DNA of 64,000 nt from Spirosoma sp. KUDC1026 (GTDB taxonomy: Bacteria > Bacteroidota > Bacteroidia > Cytophagales > Spirosomataceae), in assembly GCF_013375035.1 (NCBI RefSeq), contig NZ_CP056032.1:3904001-3968000 (forward strand), written 5' to 3'. The notes below the pieces were generated by a model. The model was not told the origin of the DNA, did not search any database, and saw only the letters and a program-made list of their open reading frames with translations. Shown here piece by piece: positions 9,100 to 19,045 of the stretch (its first letter is position 1; each line of letters opens with the position of its first letter). The position numbers and the translations under genes were made by a program.

Positions 9100-10137
9100 A
9101 TGAGTACAGAATCTAATAAACGCTCGGTTATCGTCGGCATTTTTGTCCTGCTCGGTGTCCTTATTTTACTGGCAGGTGTTTTCGTACTGGGCGGCCAGCA
9201 GAAACGCTTTACCAAAAGTATCAACATTTCTACGGTTTTCAAGGACGTAGCCGGACTCAAAGTCGGCAACAATGTCTGGTTCTCGGGCGTCAAAATCGGC
9301 ACGGTCAAACGTATCAGCTTTGCCGGCAATGCGCAGGTCGAAGTCGATATGACGGTTGAAGAGAGCGCACAGCCGTACATCCGCAAAGATGCGAAAGCAA
9401 CCATCAGCTCCGATGGCCTAATCGGTAATAAGATCGTACTGATCCTGGGCGGCACGACCAGCCACCCCGAAATTGAAGAAGATGACCGGCTCCGGTCGCA
9501 GGAAGCACTGAGTTCGGATCAGGTGCTGGAAACCCTGCAGGAAAACAACCGGAACCTGCTCAACGTCACCAACGATTTCAAAGCCCTGGTTGGTAACATC
9601 CGGCGGGGTAAAGGGACCGTGGGCGCCGTACTGACCGACTCGCTGGTAGCCAACAACTTCAAACGGGCGATGGAAAACCTCGAAAAAGCTTCGTCAAGCA
9701 CCGCTCAGATAACAAACTCGGTATCGCGTTTTGCGGCCAAGCTGAATACGAAAGGCTCACTGGCGAATGAGCTGGTAACCGATACTGCCGTCTTCCGCCG
9801 ACTGAGCCGTTCGGCAGCCCGTCTGGAAACGGTGGCTACCTCGGCCCAACGGACTATCGGTACGCTCGATCAGACAACGACGAACCTGAACCGCGCTTCG
9901 GAGAAACTGAACAACACGAACTCCCCCCTGGGCGTCCTGCTGACTGACCAGGAGACGGCGACCAATCTGCGGAATACGCTGAGCAACCTGAGTACAGGCA
10001 GCGCTCTGCTGAACGAAGACTTGAAAGCCGCTCAGAACAACATTCTGCTCCGGGGATACTTTAAGAAACGGGCAAAACAGGAAGCTAAACAAAAAGCCGA
10101 CAGCACGGCCAACGCCGACAGCAGCCGCAACCGATAA
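9100..10137 (+). CDS. mlaD: MlaD/MCE-domain lipid-transport protein
   Basis: A 345-residue protein with one N-terminal membrane helix (about residues 10-30) and an MCE domain (about 38-118) containing VFKDVAGLKVGNNVWFSGVK and the ISSDGLIGNKIV segment. A long helical region rich in Asn, Thr and Leu follows to about residue 320, then a charged tail. MCE proteins form hexameric rings or tubes that carry lipids across the periplasm; the long helical tail is typical of those that span further toward the outer membrane. It is the last gene of the mlaE-mlaF-mlaD operon. Confidence 0.9.
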   Translation: MSTESNKRSVIVGIFVLLGVLILLAGVFVLGGQQKRFTKSINISTVFKDVAGLKVGNNVWFSGVKIGTVKRISFAGNAQVEVDMTVEESAQPYIRKDAKATISSDGLIGNKIVLILGGTTSHPEIEEDDRLRSQEALSSDQVLETLQENNRNLLNVTNDFKALVGNIRRGKGTVGAVLTDSLVANNFKRAMENLEKASSSTAQITNSVSRFAAKLNTKGSLANELVTDTAVFRRLSRSAARLETVATSAQRTIGTLDQTTTNLNRASEKLNNTNSPLGVLLTDQETATNLRNTLSNLSTGSALLNEDLKAAQNNILLRGYFKKRAKQEAKQKADSTANADSSRNR

Positions 10138-10155
10138 TATATTCGTGGCAGGGAT

Positions 10156-11082
10156 TCAGACGAATTCCTGCCACGAGATAAGCCCAATGGCCAGCACGGC
10201 CAGCACCAGCCCAATCCGGTTGGCCACCGAAAGCGGCTCCTTAAAAAACACGGTCGCCATCAGCGCAGCCAGCAGAATGACGCCGATGTTGTAGAGCGGG
10301 TATACCAGCGCCCCGTTGTTCTGGAAGGCCGATAACGCGAGCAGCAGCGTGTAAAAGCTCAGGAAATTAGGTATCCCCAGCGTTACCGCCCCCGCAAAAC
10401 TCCGGATTTCGATTTTCTCTTTTCCCTGGATTACCCGCACGGCCAGCATCAGCAGGCCAGCTACAATCGCTCCCAGCACCATCGTTAGGGTCACCTGCAC
10501 CGTCTGGTCTGCTGAGGGGATAAAACGCAGGTTGATGTAATTGATAGTCGTGTTGGTGGCCCCGTAGCACAGAAACACGGCTACTGGCAACAAAACTTCG
10601 GCTCCCAGCCCCCGCCGGCGGGGCCTTTCCTCAATTATCAGCGGATCAACTTCAGTTTTGCGGTACGTACTGAGTCCAACGGCCACGACAGCAATCACTA
10701 ATCCCAGGTAATTCAGCAAGCTGAATCCCGACCCCGACGCGCCCCCCGATTGCAAAACGAACAGGCTGACACAGACCGGAATAACCAGCGATAGGTTATT
10801 AGCCAGCGACGTAGCGGTAATCCCCATTTTCTGAGTCGACGCTCCCGAGAGCAGGAACGTCAGGATAAATCCGACGCCTAATGCCAGCGAAGGCCAGGTC
10901 CAGGGCTGCGAAAAATCAAGCGAAAACGACTGTCCTTGGGGGAGCAGCAGCCAGCCCGTCAGGAAACAGACGATGTAATTGAAGACAATAGCCTGGAAAG
11001 TATTAACGCCGTAGCGGGGGAACAATCGAAAATTCAGCAGCAGTACCACCGACAGTACGATGCTAGCAACGAGAAAAAGCAT
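10156..11082 (-). CDS. DMT-superfamily transporter (EamA-like)
   Basis: A 308-residue protein of ten predicted membrane helices, with the usual pattern of two five-helix halves; the second half ends with FFKEPLSVANRIGLVLAVLAIG, a classic DMT C-terminal motif. It probably exports a small metabolite across the inner membrane, substrate unknown. The frame extends to 11127, but the ATG at 11082 places the first hydrophobic helix (LFLVASIVLSVVLLL) at the N terminus and is preferred. It converges on mlaD with only 18 bp between the stops and is transcribed divergently from the DUF4142 lipoprotein. Confidence 0.85.
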   Translation of the reverse strand: MLFLVASIVLSVVLLLNFRLFPRYGVNTFQAIVFNYIVCFLTGWLLLPQGQSFSLDFSQPWTWPSLALGVGFILTFLLSGASTQKMGITATSLANNLSLVIPVCVSLFVLQSGGASGSGFSLLNYLGLVIAVVAVGLSTYRKTEVDPLIIEERPRRRGLGAEVLLPVAVFLCYGATNTTINYINLRFIPSADQTVQVTLTMVLGAIVAGLLMLAVRVIQGKEKIEIRSFAGAVTLGIPNFLSFYTLLLALSAFQNNGALVYPLYNIGVILLAALMATVFFKEPLSVANRIGLVLAVLAIGLISWQEFV

Positions 11083-11193
11083 ACAAGAGGAAGTAAGCCC
11101 TAAAATAACGCAGCAATGCGGGGGCAAACAATACCAATCTATCTGAGTTATTTCGTAGACAGTTTTCTATCAACGTTATAAAAATAGACCAAA

Positions 11194-11763
11194 ATGAAAA
11201 AGATCGTATTTCTGGCCCTGTTTATCGCAAGCGGATTAACGCTGCAATCGTGCGGTAGTGAGAAGAAAGACAGCACCGAAAAAGCTGAAGAACTGAACGA
11301 AAAGAAAGAAGATGCCAACACCGCCATGGTGGATGACGATGATGCCGAGTTTGCCGTGAAAGCTGCTAACGGCGGTATGCTTGAAGTAGAAGCCGGTAGA
11401 ATGGCCGCCGAGAAAGGGGCTAGTCAGGCCGTCAAAGATTTTGGCTCCATGATGGTACAGGACCACTCAAAAGCTAACGACGAACTGAAATCTATCGCCG
11501 AACTGAAGAACATTGCCATTCCCAGTACGGTTGGCGAAGACATGCAGGAACACCTCAACGACCTATCGAAAGTGTCTGGTGCGGAGTTCGATAAGAAGTA
11601 CGTTGACATGATGGTAAAAGACCATGAGGACGACGTAAAAGCGTTCACGAAAGAAGCGGAAGAAGGTAAGGATGCCGAGCTGAAAGCATTCGCGGCCAAA
11701 ACCGCTACGGTTGTGAAAGGTCACCTCGAAAAAATCACGACGATTCAGAAAAACATGAAATAA
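11194..11763 (+). CDS. DUF4142-family lipoprotein
   Basis: A 189-residue protein with a lipoprotein signal peptide ending at LQSC (Cys20), then an acidic linker, then a helical DUF4142 domain (about residues 48-187). The two domain halves each carry a D-H pair: MMVQDHSKANDEL and MMVKDHEDDVKAF. DUF4142 proteins have a ferritin-like four-helix fold; the conserved Asp/His pairs look like metal ligands, but function is not established. Being lipidated, it should sit in the periplasm or on the outer membrane. A long palindromic terminator follows 11 bp after the stop. Confidence 0.88.
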   Translation: MKKIVFLALFIASGLTLQSCGSEKKDSTEKAEELNEKKEDANTAMVDDDDAEFAVKAANGGMLEVEAGRMAAEKGASQAVKDFGSMMVQDHSKANDELKSIAELKNIAIPSTVGEDMQEHLNDLSKVSGAEFDKKYVDMMVKDHEDDVKAFTKEAEEGKDAELKAFAAKTATVVKGHLEKITTIQKNMK

Positions 11764-11774
11764 GTAAGCTGGCC

Positions 11775-11831
11775 AACCAGCGCAACAAAAAAGGGCACCG
11801 GTAACCGGTGCCCTTTTTTGTTGCGCTGGTT
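11775..11831 (+). terminator. Long perfect palindromic terminator after DUF4142 gene
   Basis: Two 28-bp perfectly complementary arms (11775-11802 and 11804-11831) are separated by a single base. The inner GGGCACCGGT stem followed by TTTTTT is a standard intrinsic terminator. The symmetry extends well past the T tract, so the reverse strand also carries one. Confidence 0.85.
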
Positions 11832-12213
11832 TCAAAACGTCTCCCGGCTGATTCCAGACGTTCTCAGAAATACGGCGGTTTGCTGATCATTTATCGCATT
11901 TCTATTTTATCATATTTTTATACGATACTTGTATTTTTGATATACTATTTTTAATTATTAGTTAATATTGAAATTAAATTTTGATAAAATTCAGGTATAA
12001 CTATTTTTGAGCAGGTGATGATTACTTCTTATACTTTTTAGTCCACTTCAGGATAAACCAATCACACCTCCATCTGGAAATAAAGGAACGATTTAACCGC
12101 ATCATCGACCTCTACCTCCATAATCACCCGCCTTTCCCGAATCCCAGCCTGTTGCCCCTTTTCGGAGACACCGAGCTTTTTGTGCCTATGTTAACCCTAA
12201 TGATCCATTACGT
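11832..12213 (+). promoter_or_regulatory. SusC upstream region with Bacteroidota-type promoter at 11980-12009
   Basis: This gene-free stretch contains an AT-rich block (about 11880-12010). At its end TTTG (11980-11983) is followed after 18 bases by TATTTTTG (12002-12009), an exact match to the Bacteroidota sigma consensus TTTG-N17-23-TAnnTTTG. A second TATTTTTG occurs at about 11931. Transcription from the main site would give a leader of about 200 nt before the SusC ATG. No ORF or clear riboswitch is seen in that leader. Confidence 0.7.
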
Positions 12214-15200
12214 ATGAGCAAAACCGTTTACTCAATCTTTGCCTCCCATCACCTCAAGCGCCTGAGTCTGGTAGCGTTGTCGCTGGGCAGTCAGTATCCG
12301 CTGGCTACGCTGGCCCTTGTTCGATTGCCAGATAAGCCGTCGGTTGTGCAATTGGCCATTGTTCCCGTACGCGGGAAAGTGGTGGACGCAACCGGACTGG
12401 CCATTCCGGGCGCTACGGTTGTCGTAAAAGGCAGCTCTAGCCTGGGTACATCAACGGACGCCGAGGGAGCGTTTATCCTGAACGTACCCGATGGGACGAC
12501 AACGCTGGTTGTGTCGTCGATTGGCTATACGTCGCAGGAAGTGCCGATTGGTAACCAGACCCAACTCACCGTTACGCTGCAATCTGACGTGAAGGCGCTC
12601 AACGAAGTCGTGGTCACGGGCTACACCTCGCAGTCGCGCCGGGATATTACCGGGGCCGTGGCCACCGTGGAGCCGAAAGAACTAACGAAGGTGGTTGCGC
12701 CCAACGTTGGGCAGCAGTTGCAGGGACGCGTTGCCGGGGTTACCGTTACGTCGAACAACTCGCCGGGCGGGGAAGCTACCGTCCGGATTCGGGGCTTCGG
12801 AACGATCAACAACAACGACCCACTGTACATCATTGACGGCGTACCTACAAAAGGCGGTCTCAATAGTATCAACCCGAACAATATTGAGTCGCTGCAGGTC
12901 CTGAAAGATGCGTCGGCCGCGTCGATTTACGGCTCCCGGGCGGGTAACGGGGTGATCATCATCACTACCAAAAAAGGTAAGATCGGCGCTCCGCAGTTCA
13001 CCTTCAACTCGCGGGTCGGCCTCCAGACCGGACAGGTTAATCTGGATCTGATCAAAGATCCGCAGGAGTTTGGGAACCTGCTCTGGATTCAGCGCCGGAA
13101 CGCCGGCATTCTGACCAACGGCAATCCATCACACCCACAGTACGGCAATGGGCCTACCGCCGTAGTTCCCGACTATATTCTTGCCGGGTCGAGCTACGGC
13201 CTGTTCGAAGGCGACGCCCGTACCAACCCCAGCCTGTATAATTACAACCGCACCGGTTTTTACCAGATCGTTCGGGCCAATAAGGAAGGCACCGACTGGC
13301 ACCAGGAAATCCTGCGCCCGGCCGCCATTCAGGACTATAACATCGGAGCAAACGGAGGGACCGAGAACGGTCGTTATGCCATTGCGCTGAACTATTTCAA
13401 GCAGGATGGCGTGCTGCTCTACACCTCTTTCGATCGATACTCAATCCGTTCCAACACCGAGTTTCTGTTCAAAAAACACATCCGGCTGGGCGAAAACCTG
13501 GAGGTGAGTTACACGCAGAACAAAGGGTATTATAACAACAACGGTACGGCCAGTACAGCGAATAACCAGGATGGCAACCCCATCGGCAACGGCTACCGGA
13601 TTCCGTCTATCATTCCGGTGTACGACATCATGGGGAATTTCGCGGCTACCCGGGCGGCTGGCCTGGGCCCCGCAACGAACCCGGTGGCTCAGCTATGGCG
13701 GTCGCGGAATAACCAGACCAATACGTTTCGGGCCTTCGGTAATGCCTACGCGGAGGTTGATTTCCTGAAGAACTTCGTGGCCCGGTCGAGTATTGGCCTC
13801 GACGTAACCAGCGCCAACCGGGTGGGTTACGTGCTGCTCGACCTGGAAGAGGCTGAAATTGAAGCGGCCAACTCCCTGACGAACGCCAACGCCTACGATA
13901 TCAACTGGACCTGGTCGAATACGCTGACTTACAATAAAACCTTTGGCAATGCACACAAACTGAGCGTACTGGCCGGTTCGGAAGCAATCCGGGGAATAGG
14001 CCGCGACTTCTCCGCCACCCGAACGACCTTCTTCTCGGAAGATCCGCAGTATATGTTCCTGAACTCCGGCACGGCGGGTATTAATAACTCGGGAGCTGGC
14101 TACGAGTGGGCGCTCTTTTCGCTCTTCGGCAAAGTCAACTATTCGCTGAAAGACCGCTACCTGCTGGAAGCAACGGTACGGCGCGATGGATCGTCGCGCT
14201 TTGGGCAGAATAATCGCTACGGTACATTCCCAGCCTTCAGTGCGGGCTGGCGTTTGTCGGAAGAGTCATTCATGGCCGGTCTATCCTGGATCAGCGACCT
14301 GAAACTGCGGGCAGGATGGGGTCAGACGGGCAATCAGGAAATCGGCAACTACAATGGCTTCAGTACGTACCGGTCCAGCCTAAGCCAGTCGTCCTACCCA
14401 ATCGACGGGTCGAACAGCTCAGTACAGTCGGGCTTTGACACCGAAGCGTTTGGTAATCCCGACGCGAAATGGGAAACCACGACCCAGACCAACATCGGTC
14501 TGGACGCTACGTTCCTGAAAGGCAAGCTGGGTATTAACCTCGATCTGTATGACCGGACCACGTCAAACATGCTCTACCAGGTTAGCCTGCCAGCGACCCA
14601 GGGCGTTGCGACGCTGCCCTTCGTGAACGTAGGCGAGATGAACAATAAAGGCATCGACCTGGCCCTGAACTACAACGACAAGGCGATGAACGGCAACCTG
14701 ACATATGGTGTTGGCCTGAACTTCTCGACGTACCGCAACCGGGTTGGCCGGCTGAACAACAGTGCCTCGGCGGTGCTGCTGGGACCCGCCATCCGCAGCT
14801 ACACCTGGACCCGGTCGGTAGCCGGTATGCCCCTGTACTCGTTCTACGGCCTGCAGATCGATGGTATCTACCAGAACCAGGGCGAAGTGGACGCGGGGCC
14901 GAAATACCCCGGCTACGCGGCTGTGGGTAAATACAAATACCACGATACCGACGGCGACGGAACCATTACGGATAATGACCGGAAATTTCTGGGTAACCCC
15001 CACCCTGACTTCACCTACGGCCTCAACCTGAGCCTGGGCTACCGCAACTTCGACCTGTCGGCGTTCTTTCAGGGCGTGCAGGGTAACCAGTTGCTGAACA
15101 TGGTGAAGCGCTGGGTTGACTTCAACAACCAGGCAGGTAACCGCAGCCGCCGGATGCTGTACGATTCCTGGACGCCCGACAATCCGGATGCCGTACTGCC

Positions 15201-15510
15201 GATTCTGGATGCCAATGACAGCCGCAGCCAGCAACCATCCAGCTATTTCATTGAGGACGGTTCGTATTTCCGAATGAAGAACCTGACGATCGGCTATACC
15301 CTGCCCCCAGCCGTGGCGTCAAAGATTAAGTTCGAGACGGCTCGTGTGTACGTGCAGGCCCAGAACCTATTCACCATCACCAAATACAGCGGTATTGATC
15401 CGGAAGTGACGTCGGTGGGCGCTACACCCGGCAGTACGGTACTCGGCATCGACCAGGGTAACTATCCCTTCTCGAAAATCTACCAGATCGGTCTCAGTTT
15501 CGGTTTCTAA
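12214..15510 (+). CDS. SusC/RagA-family TonB-linked outer-membrane transporter
   Basis: A 1098-residue outer-membrane protein. After an N-terminal signal region comes a carboxypeptidase-D-like beta-sandwich (about residues 50-130, GKVVDATGLAIPGATVVVKG), the TonB-box-like LNEVVVTGYTSQSRRDITGA, a plug domain (DPLYIIDGVP, VLKDASAASIYGSRAGNGVI) and a 22-strand barrel ending in the aromatic SFGF. It imports a bound oligosaccharide with the SusD lipoprotein encoded 42 bp downstream. No glycoside hydrolase is adjacent, so the substrate is unknown. The neighbouring isomerase-like gene suggests a modified sugar. Confidence 0.95.
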   Translation: MSKTVYSIFASHHLKRLSLVALSLGSQYPLATLALVRLPDKPSVVQLAIVPVRGKVVDATGLAIPGATVVVKGSSSLGTSTDAEGAFILNVPDGTTTLVVSSIGYTSQEVPIGNQTQLTVTLQSDVKALNEVVVTGYTSQSRRDITGAVATVEPKELTKVVAPNVGQQLQGRVAGVTVTSNNSPGGEATVRIRGFGTINNNDPLYIIDGVPTKGGLNSINPNNIESLQVLKDASAASIYGSRAGNGVIIITTKKGKIGAPQFTFNSRVGLQTGQVNLDLIKDPQEFGNLLWIQRRNAGILTNGNPSHPQYGNGPTAVVPDYILAGSSYGLFEGDARTNPSLYNYNRTGFYQIVRANKEGTDWHQEILRPAAIQDYNIGANGGTENGRYAIALNYFKQDGVLLYTSFDRYSIRSNTEFLFKKHIRLGENLEVSYTQNKGYYNNNGTASTANNQDGNPIGNGYRIPSIIPVYDIMGNFAATRAAGLGPATNPVAQLWRSRNNQTNTFRAFGNAYAEVDFLKNFVARSSIGLDVTSANRVGYVLLDLEEAEIEAANSLTNANAYDINWTWSNTLTYNKTFGNAHKLSVLAGSEAIRGIGRDFSATRTTFFSEDPQYMFLNSGTAGINNSGAGYEWALFSLFGKVNYSLKDRYLLEATVRRDGSSRFGQNNRYGTFPAFSAGWRLSEESFMAGLSWISDLKLRAGWGQTGNQEIGNYNGFSTYRSSLSQSSYPIDGSNSSVQSGFDTEAFGNPDAKWETTTQTNIGLDATFLKGKLGINLDLYDRTTSNMLYQVSLPATQGVATLPFVNVGEMNNKGIDLALNYNDKAMNGNLTYGVGLNFSTYRNRVGRLNNSASAVLLGPAIRSYTWTRSVAGMPLYSFYGLQIDGIYQNQGEVDAGPKYPGYAAVGKYKYHDTDGDGTITDNDRKFLGNPHPDFTYGLNLSLGYRNFDLSAFFQGVQGNQLLNMVKRWVDFNNQAGNRSRRMLYDSWTPDNPDAVLPILDANDSRSQQPSSYFIEDGSYFRMKNLTIGYTLPPAVASKIKFETARVYVQAQNLFTITKYSGIDPEVTSVGATPGSTVLGIDQGNYPFSKIYQIGLSFGF

Positions 15511-15552
15511 TCAGGACTTCTAACTCACTTCCGGCCTGGCCGGCATACAGCA

Positions 15553-17214
15553 ATGAACACAAAATTTTTAGCCATAACAACGGCGGCCTGCCTGAGTCTG
15601 CTCAGTTCATGCAGCAAAGAGTTTCTGGAAAAAACACCCCTGGGCGTGGCCAACGAGCAGCTGCTGGCCAGTAAAGCCGGGGTAAACGGCGTCCTGATTG
15701 GCGCCTACAGCCTGCTGGACGGTGTTGGTTCCGGGCCAACCAACACCTCGTCGGGCAGTAACTGGATCTTTGGCTCGGTCTCGTCGGATGATGCCTATAA
15801 GGGCAGTGACGTAGGCGATCAGGCGCAGATTACCACGCTGGAGCGCTATTCGTTCCAGGCCGATCTGGGCCTCTACAACGACAAATGGGTAGCCCTGTAC
15901 GACGGCATTTCGCGGAGCAACGACGTGCTCAAACTGGTTCCGCGGGCCACCGACATGACTGAAGCTGAAAAAGCACAGACTATGGGCGAAGCCCGTTTTC
16001 TGCGGGCCTGGTATTATTTCGAAGCGAAGAAAATCTGGAATATGGTACCTTACGTCGACGAGACCACGACCGACTACGTGAACGTTCCCAACAACCAGGA
16101 CATCTGGCCGAAGATCGAAGCCGATTTTCAGTACGCCATCACTAACCTGTCGGTCACCAAAGCCAACCCCGGCCGGGCCAGCAAATGGACGGCAAAAGCC
16201 TACCTGGCGAAAGCGCATATGTACCAGCAGGATTACGCAGCGGCTAAACCCCTGCTGGAAGACGTAATCAACAACGGCCCATTCAACCTCACGACGAATT
16301 ACCACGACAACTTCAAAATTGCGACGGAGAACAACGTGGAGTCTGTCTTTGAAGTGCAGATGTCGGTGGGTGACGGCGGCAGCGGCCAGAACGGCAACTG
16401 GGGCGACAACTGGAATTTCCCGTACGGATCGGCACCGGGCGGCTGCTGCGGGTTCTACCAGCCCACCCAGAACCTGGTAAATGCCTTTAAAACCGACGCC
16501 AACGGGTTGCCCCTGCTCGATACGTTCAACAATACCGACGTGAAGAACGACGAAGGCCTGGCCTCCACGGCGGCCTTTACGCCCTACGACGGTACGCTTG
16601 ACCCACGCCTGGACTGGACGGTTGGCCGCCGGGGCATTCCGTTCCTGAACTGGGGCGTTCATCCCGGCCGGAACTGGATCCGCGATCAGAGCTTCGGAGG
16701 GCCCTATACGTTCAAGAAGTTTTTTGCCTACAGCAACGAGAACGCGGGTGCCGAATCGCCCCGCGCGAATGCCAACAACTACCGGGCGCTTCGCTTTTCG
16801 GACGTGCTCCTGATGCGGGCCGAAGTCGCCGTTGAAGAAAACGACCTGCCGACGGCACTACGTATCGTGAACCGGGTGCGCACCCGCGCGGCCAACGTCG
16901 TGGTGACAGACGACGCGGGTAAACCAGCCGCCAACTACCTGGTTAAACCGTACCCTGCCTTCGCCAGTCAGGACTATGCCCGTAAGGCCGTTCGCTTCGA
17001 ACGCCGGGTGGAGCTGGCCATGGAAGGGCACCGCTTCTTCGATCTGGTGCGCTGGGGCGCGGCCAGCGACGTGCTCAACGCATACCTGGCAAAAGAAAGT
17101 ACCAGACGGACTCACCTGGCCGGTGCTACGTTCACCAAAGGCCGTAACGAGTATTTCCCAATTCCACAGGCCCAGATCGACATCATGGGCGCCAGCGTCC
17201 TGAAGCAAAACTAA
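15553..17214 (+). CDS. SusD/RagB-family nutrient-binding lipoprotein
   Basis: A 553-residue surface lipoprotein. The signal peptide ends at LLSSC (Cys20) and is followed by the family pattern: [11 protein letters not shown], a TPR-like helical scaffold ([15 protein letters not shown] near residue 155; [11 protein letters not shown] near 218) and a C-terminal [22 protein letters not shown] block. It forms the lid on the SusC barrel and binds the glycan at the cell surface. Paired with the preceding susC-like gene in the standard order. Length is typical for the family. Confidence 0.95.
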   Translation: MNTKFLAITTAACLSLLSSCSKEFLEKTPLGVANEQLLASKAGVNGVLIGAYSLLDGVGSGPTNTSSGSNWIFGSVSSDDAYKGSDVGDQAQITTLERYSFQADLGLYNDKWVALYDGISRSNDVLKLVPRATDMTEAEKAQTMGEARFLRAWYYFEAKKIWNMVPYVDETTTDYVNVPNNQDIWPKIEADFQYAITNLSVTKANPGRASKWTAKAYLAKAHMYQQDYAAAKPLLEDVINNGPFNLTTNYHDNFKIATENNVESVFEVQMSVGDGGSGQNGNWGDNWNFPYGSAPGGCCGFYQPTQNLVNAFKTDANGLPLLDTFNNTDVKNDEGLASTAAFTPYDGTLDPRLDWTVGRRGIPFLNWGVHPGRNWIRDQSFGGPYTFKKFFAYSNENAGAESPRANANNYRALRFSDVLLMRAEVAVEENDLPTALRIVNRVRTRAANVVVTDDAGKPAANYLVKPYPAFASQDYARKAVRFERRVELAMEGHRFFDLVRWGAASDVLNAYLAKESTRRTHLAGATFTKGRNEYFPIPQAQIDIMGASVLKQN

Positions 17215-17309
17215 TCGTGCCGCTGGTGCGGGAGAGTGCTACTGATGACTGTCGGCGACTCCCGCACCAAAAGCAAGCCCTTCGTATTTCCGTTCAACCT
17301 TACGTACTC

Positions 17310-18293
17310 ATGCAACATTCTTCCACGTCACATTGCGGCACGTCGGCCACCTCTCGTCGGGACTGGCTCAAAAAGTCAGCCGTCATTGGGTCGGCTGTAC
17401 TGAGCGGACAGCCCCTCCTCGCCGACCCCGCGCCGGTCTCCGCTCCTGTTACCCGGCGCATTCCCATCAGCGTGTCGACCTATTCGTACTGGCATTTCCA
17501 GGAGAAGAAATATCCGATCGAAAGCGTCATCGAAGACGCAGCCCGGATCGGTTTCGACGGGGTCGAGATTCTGCACCGGCAGATGACCGACGAATCCATT
17601 GGGTACCAGAATAAGCTGAAACGACTGGCGTTCGACAATGGCCTGTCGCTGCCTCTGCTGTCAATTCACCAGAGTTTTGTGGACCCTGACCCAGCCAAGC
17701 GCAGGAAGGACATTGAGCATACCGAGCGCTGCATCAACATCGCGACGCAGATGGGCATTCCCTGCGTCCGGATGAATACGGGGAGCTGGCGTACCGTCAA
17801 ACGCGACGCGGAGTATTACAAAACGGGTGTGGAGCCACCCCTGGCAGGCTACACGGACGAGGATGCTATCAAGTGGTGCATCGAGGGCATGCAGGAGTGC
17901 CTGAAAATTGCCGAGAAAGCCGGGGTTGTCCTGGCCATCGAGAACCACTGGGGCTTATCGTCGAACATCGACCATCTGTTGAAAATCTACAAGCCGCTGG
18001 CGTCGTCGCCCGCCATGGGTATGAACGTCGATACGGGTAATTTCGTCGGCGAGCCGTATTCGCAGCTGGAACGTATTGCTCCCTACGCAACCATCGTACA
18101 AGCCAAAACGTATTACGGCGGAGGGCATTATTACGACAAAGACCTCGACTATACCCGCATTGCGCAGATTCTGCAGAAGGCTAATTTCAACGGTTACGTA
18201 TCGCTGGAAATGGAAGGCAAAGAAGACCCTAAAACCGCCGTTCCCAAGAGTCTGGCCGTACTGAGAAAGGCGTTTACATTCAATAATGCCTAG
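17310..18293 (+). CDS. Tat-exported sugar phosphate isomerase/epimerase-like TIM-barrel protein
   Basis: A 327-residue protein. The N terminus has a twin-arginine signal, [10 protein letters not shown] at residues 15-24, then an AP-endonuclease-2/xylose-isomerase-like TIM barrel (about 50-325) with the metal-site segments [23 protein letters not shown] and SLEMEGKED. Family members are isomerases or epimerases of sugars and inositols that bind a divalent metal; Tat export implies folding with cofactor before transport to the periplasm. The frame opens at a GTG (17217), but the ATG at 17310 directly starts the Tat signal. Position right after SusD suggests action on the imported sugar. Confidence 0.85.
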   Translation: MQHSSTSHCGTSATSRRDWLKKSAVIGSAVLSGQPLLADPAPVSAPVTRRIPISVSTYSYWHFQEKKYPIESVIEDAARIGFDGVEILHRQMTDESIGYQNKLKRLAFDNGLSLPLLSIHQSFVDPDPAKRRKDIEHTERCINIATQMGIPCVRMNTGSWRTVKRDAEYYKTGVEPPLAGYTDEDAIKWCIEGMQECLKIAEKAGVVLAIENHWGLSSNIDHLLKIYKPLASSPAMGMNVDTGNFVGEPYSQLERIAPYATIVQAKTYYGGGHYYDKDLDYTRIAQILQKANFNGYVSLEMEGKEDPKTAVPKSLAVLRKAFTFNNA

Positions 18294-18305
18294 GGGCCAC
18301 ACGGT

Positions 18306-18346
18306 ACAAAAAAGGGTGTTGGCGCCGAACCAACACCCTTTTTTGT
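18306..18346 (+). terminator. Terminator of the SusC/SusD/isomerase unit
   Basis: A perfect 17-bp stem (18306-18322 with 18330-18346) with a 7-base loop has GGGTGTTGG at its core and AAAAAA/TTTTTT at the base. It lies 13 bp after the isomerase stop and would work on both strands. Confidence 0.88.
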
Positions 18347-18375
18347 TTACTTACCCCACCAATTATTTGTCTTCT

Positions 18376-19044
18376 ATGCGCCGATTTGCCTTACTGCTAA
18401 CCGTTTTCGTTTGTTCGTTACGCATTGTTTACGGACAGGGCAGGGTTTCAGTAGCAGCCACGGTCGCCCCAACCTACGTCAATACCACCTATTTCAACCG
18501 CTATTTTTACCCGGAAAGCGACGGGCAACTGGTAGAGCCTATCCAGATCAATGGCGTTCGGGGAACGGCGGGGTTCTCGGCGGGGGCAACGGTTCATTAC
18601 AACTGGGTACCGGCCTGGTCGGTGAGCAGTGGCATCTGGTACGATCAGCACACGACCCGGCAGGAACGCATGGCCGTGGCCGGCGAGGGCATGAACAATA
18701 TCCGGCAGCGCGCCATCCGAGTCCCGCTGCTGCTCAATTTCCGCTCGTCCGACAAGCGGCTGTCGCCCTACTTCTCGTTCGGCTGGCTGTTCGACTTTCC
18801 CTTCACGGCCCGCGTGCTGGTCGACCGTCCCGATCAGGGCACCCAACGGCTGCGGCTTCTGACCAACAAAGGCCCCGTTTTTCACGTACTGGCGGGGGCA
18901 GGAATTCACTACCGACTTACCCCCCGCTACAGCCTCCTTTTGCAACCTACGGCCAGCTATAACCTGGGCAGTTTTGGTGGCTATGCGTCGCATAACGACG
19001 CTTATGCGTTCAGCCTGCAAACGCAGCTGGTTTATTCATTTTAG
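18376..19044 (+). CDS. Outer-membrane beta-barrel protein (porin-like)
   Basis: A 222-residue protein with a signal peptide (MRRFALLLTVFVCSLRIVYG, cleavage before Gln) followed by alternating amphipathic strands and a C-terminal aromatic residue (QTQLVYSF). This is the form of the small eight-stranded outer-membrane barrels common in Bacteroidota; no specific function can be named. The frame starts at 18286, inside the upstream terminator, so the ATG at 18376, which begins the signal peptide, is used. It stands alone between the SusC/D unit and the next minus-strand fragment. Confidence 0.75.
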   Translation: MRRFALLLTVFVCSLRIVYGQGRVSVAATVAPTYVNTTYFNRYFYPESDGQLVEPIQINGVRGTAGFSAGATVHYNWVPAWSVSSGIWYDQHTTRQERMAVAGEGMNNIRQRAIRVPLLLNFRSSDKRLSPYFSFGWLFDFPFTARVLVDRPDQGTQRLRLLTNKGPVFHVLAGAGIHYRLTPRYSLLLQPTASYNLGSFGGYASHNDAYAFSLQTQLVYSF

Positions 19045-19045
19045 T

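Noticed and set aside
14563..15234. A 223-codon minus-strand frame inside the SusC gene
   Set aside because: Antisense shadow of the SusC barrel; low-complexity Val/Arg/His composition and no motif.
15607..16662. A 351-codon open frame on the minus strand inside the SusD gene
   Set aside because: It lies wholly antisense to a well-supported SusD gene and has the His/Val/Arg-rich composition typical of frames opposite GC-rich codons. No domain is seen.
12214..17214. SusC/SusD pair as the transporter of the xylan locus
   Set aside because: It is about 30 kb from the xylan genes with many unrelated units between and lacks the LacI operator; nothing in the sequence links them.
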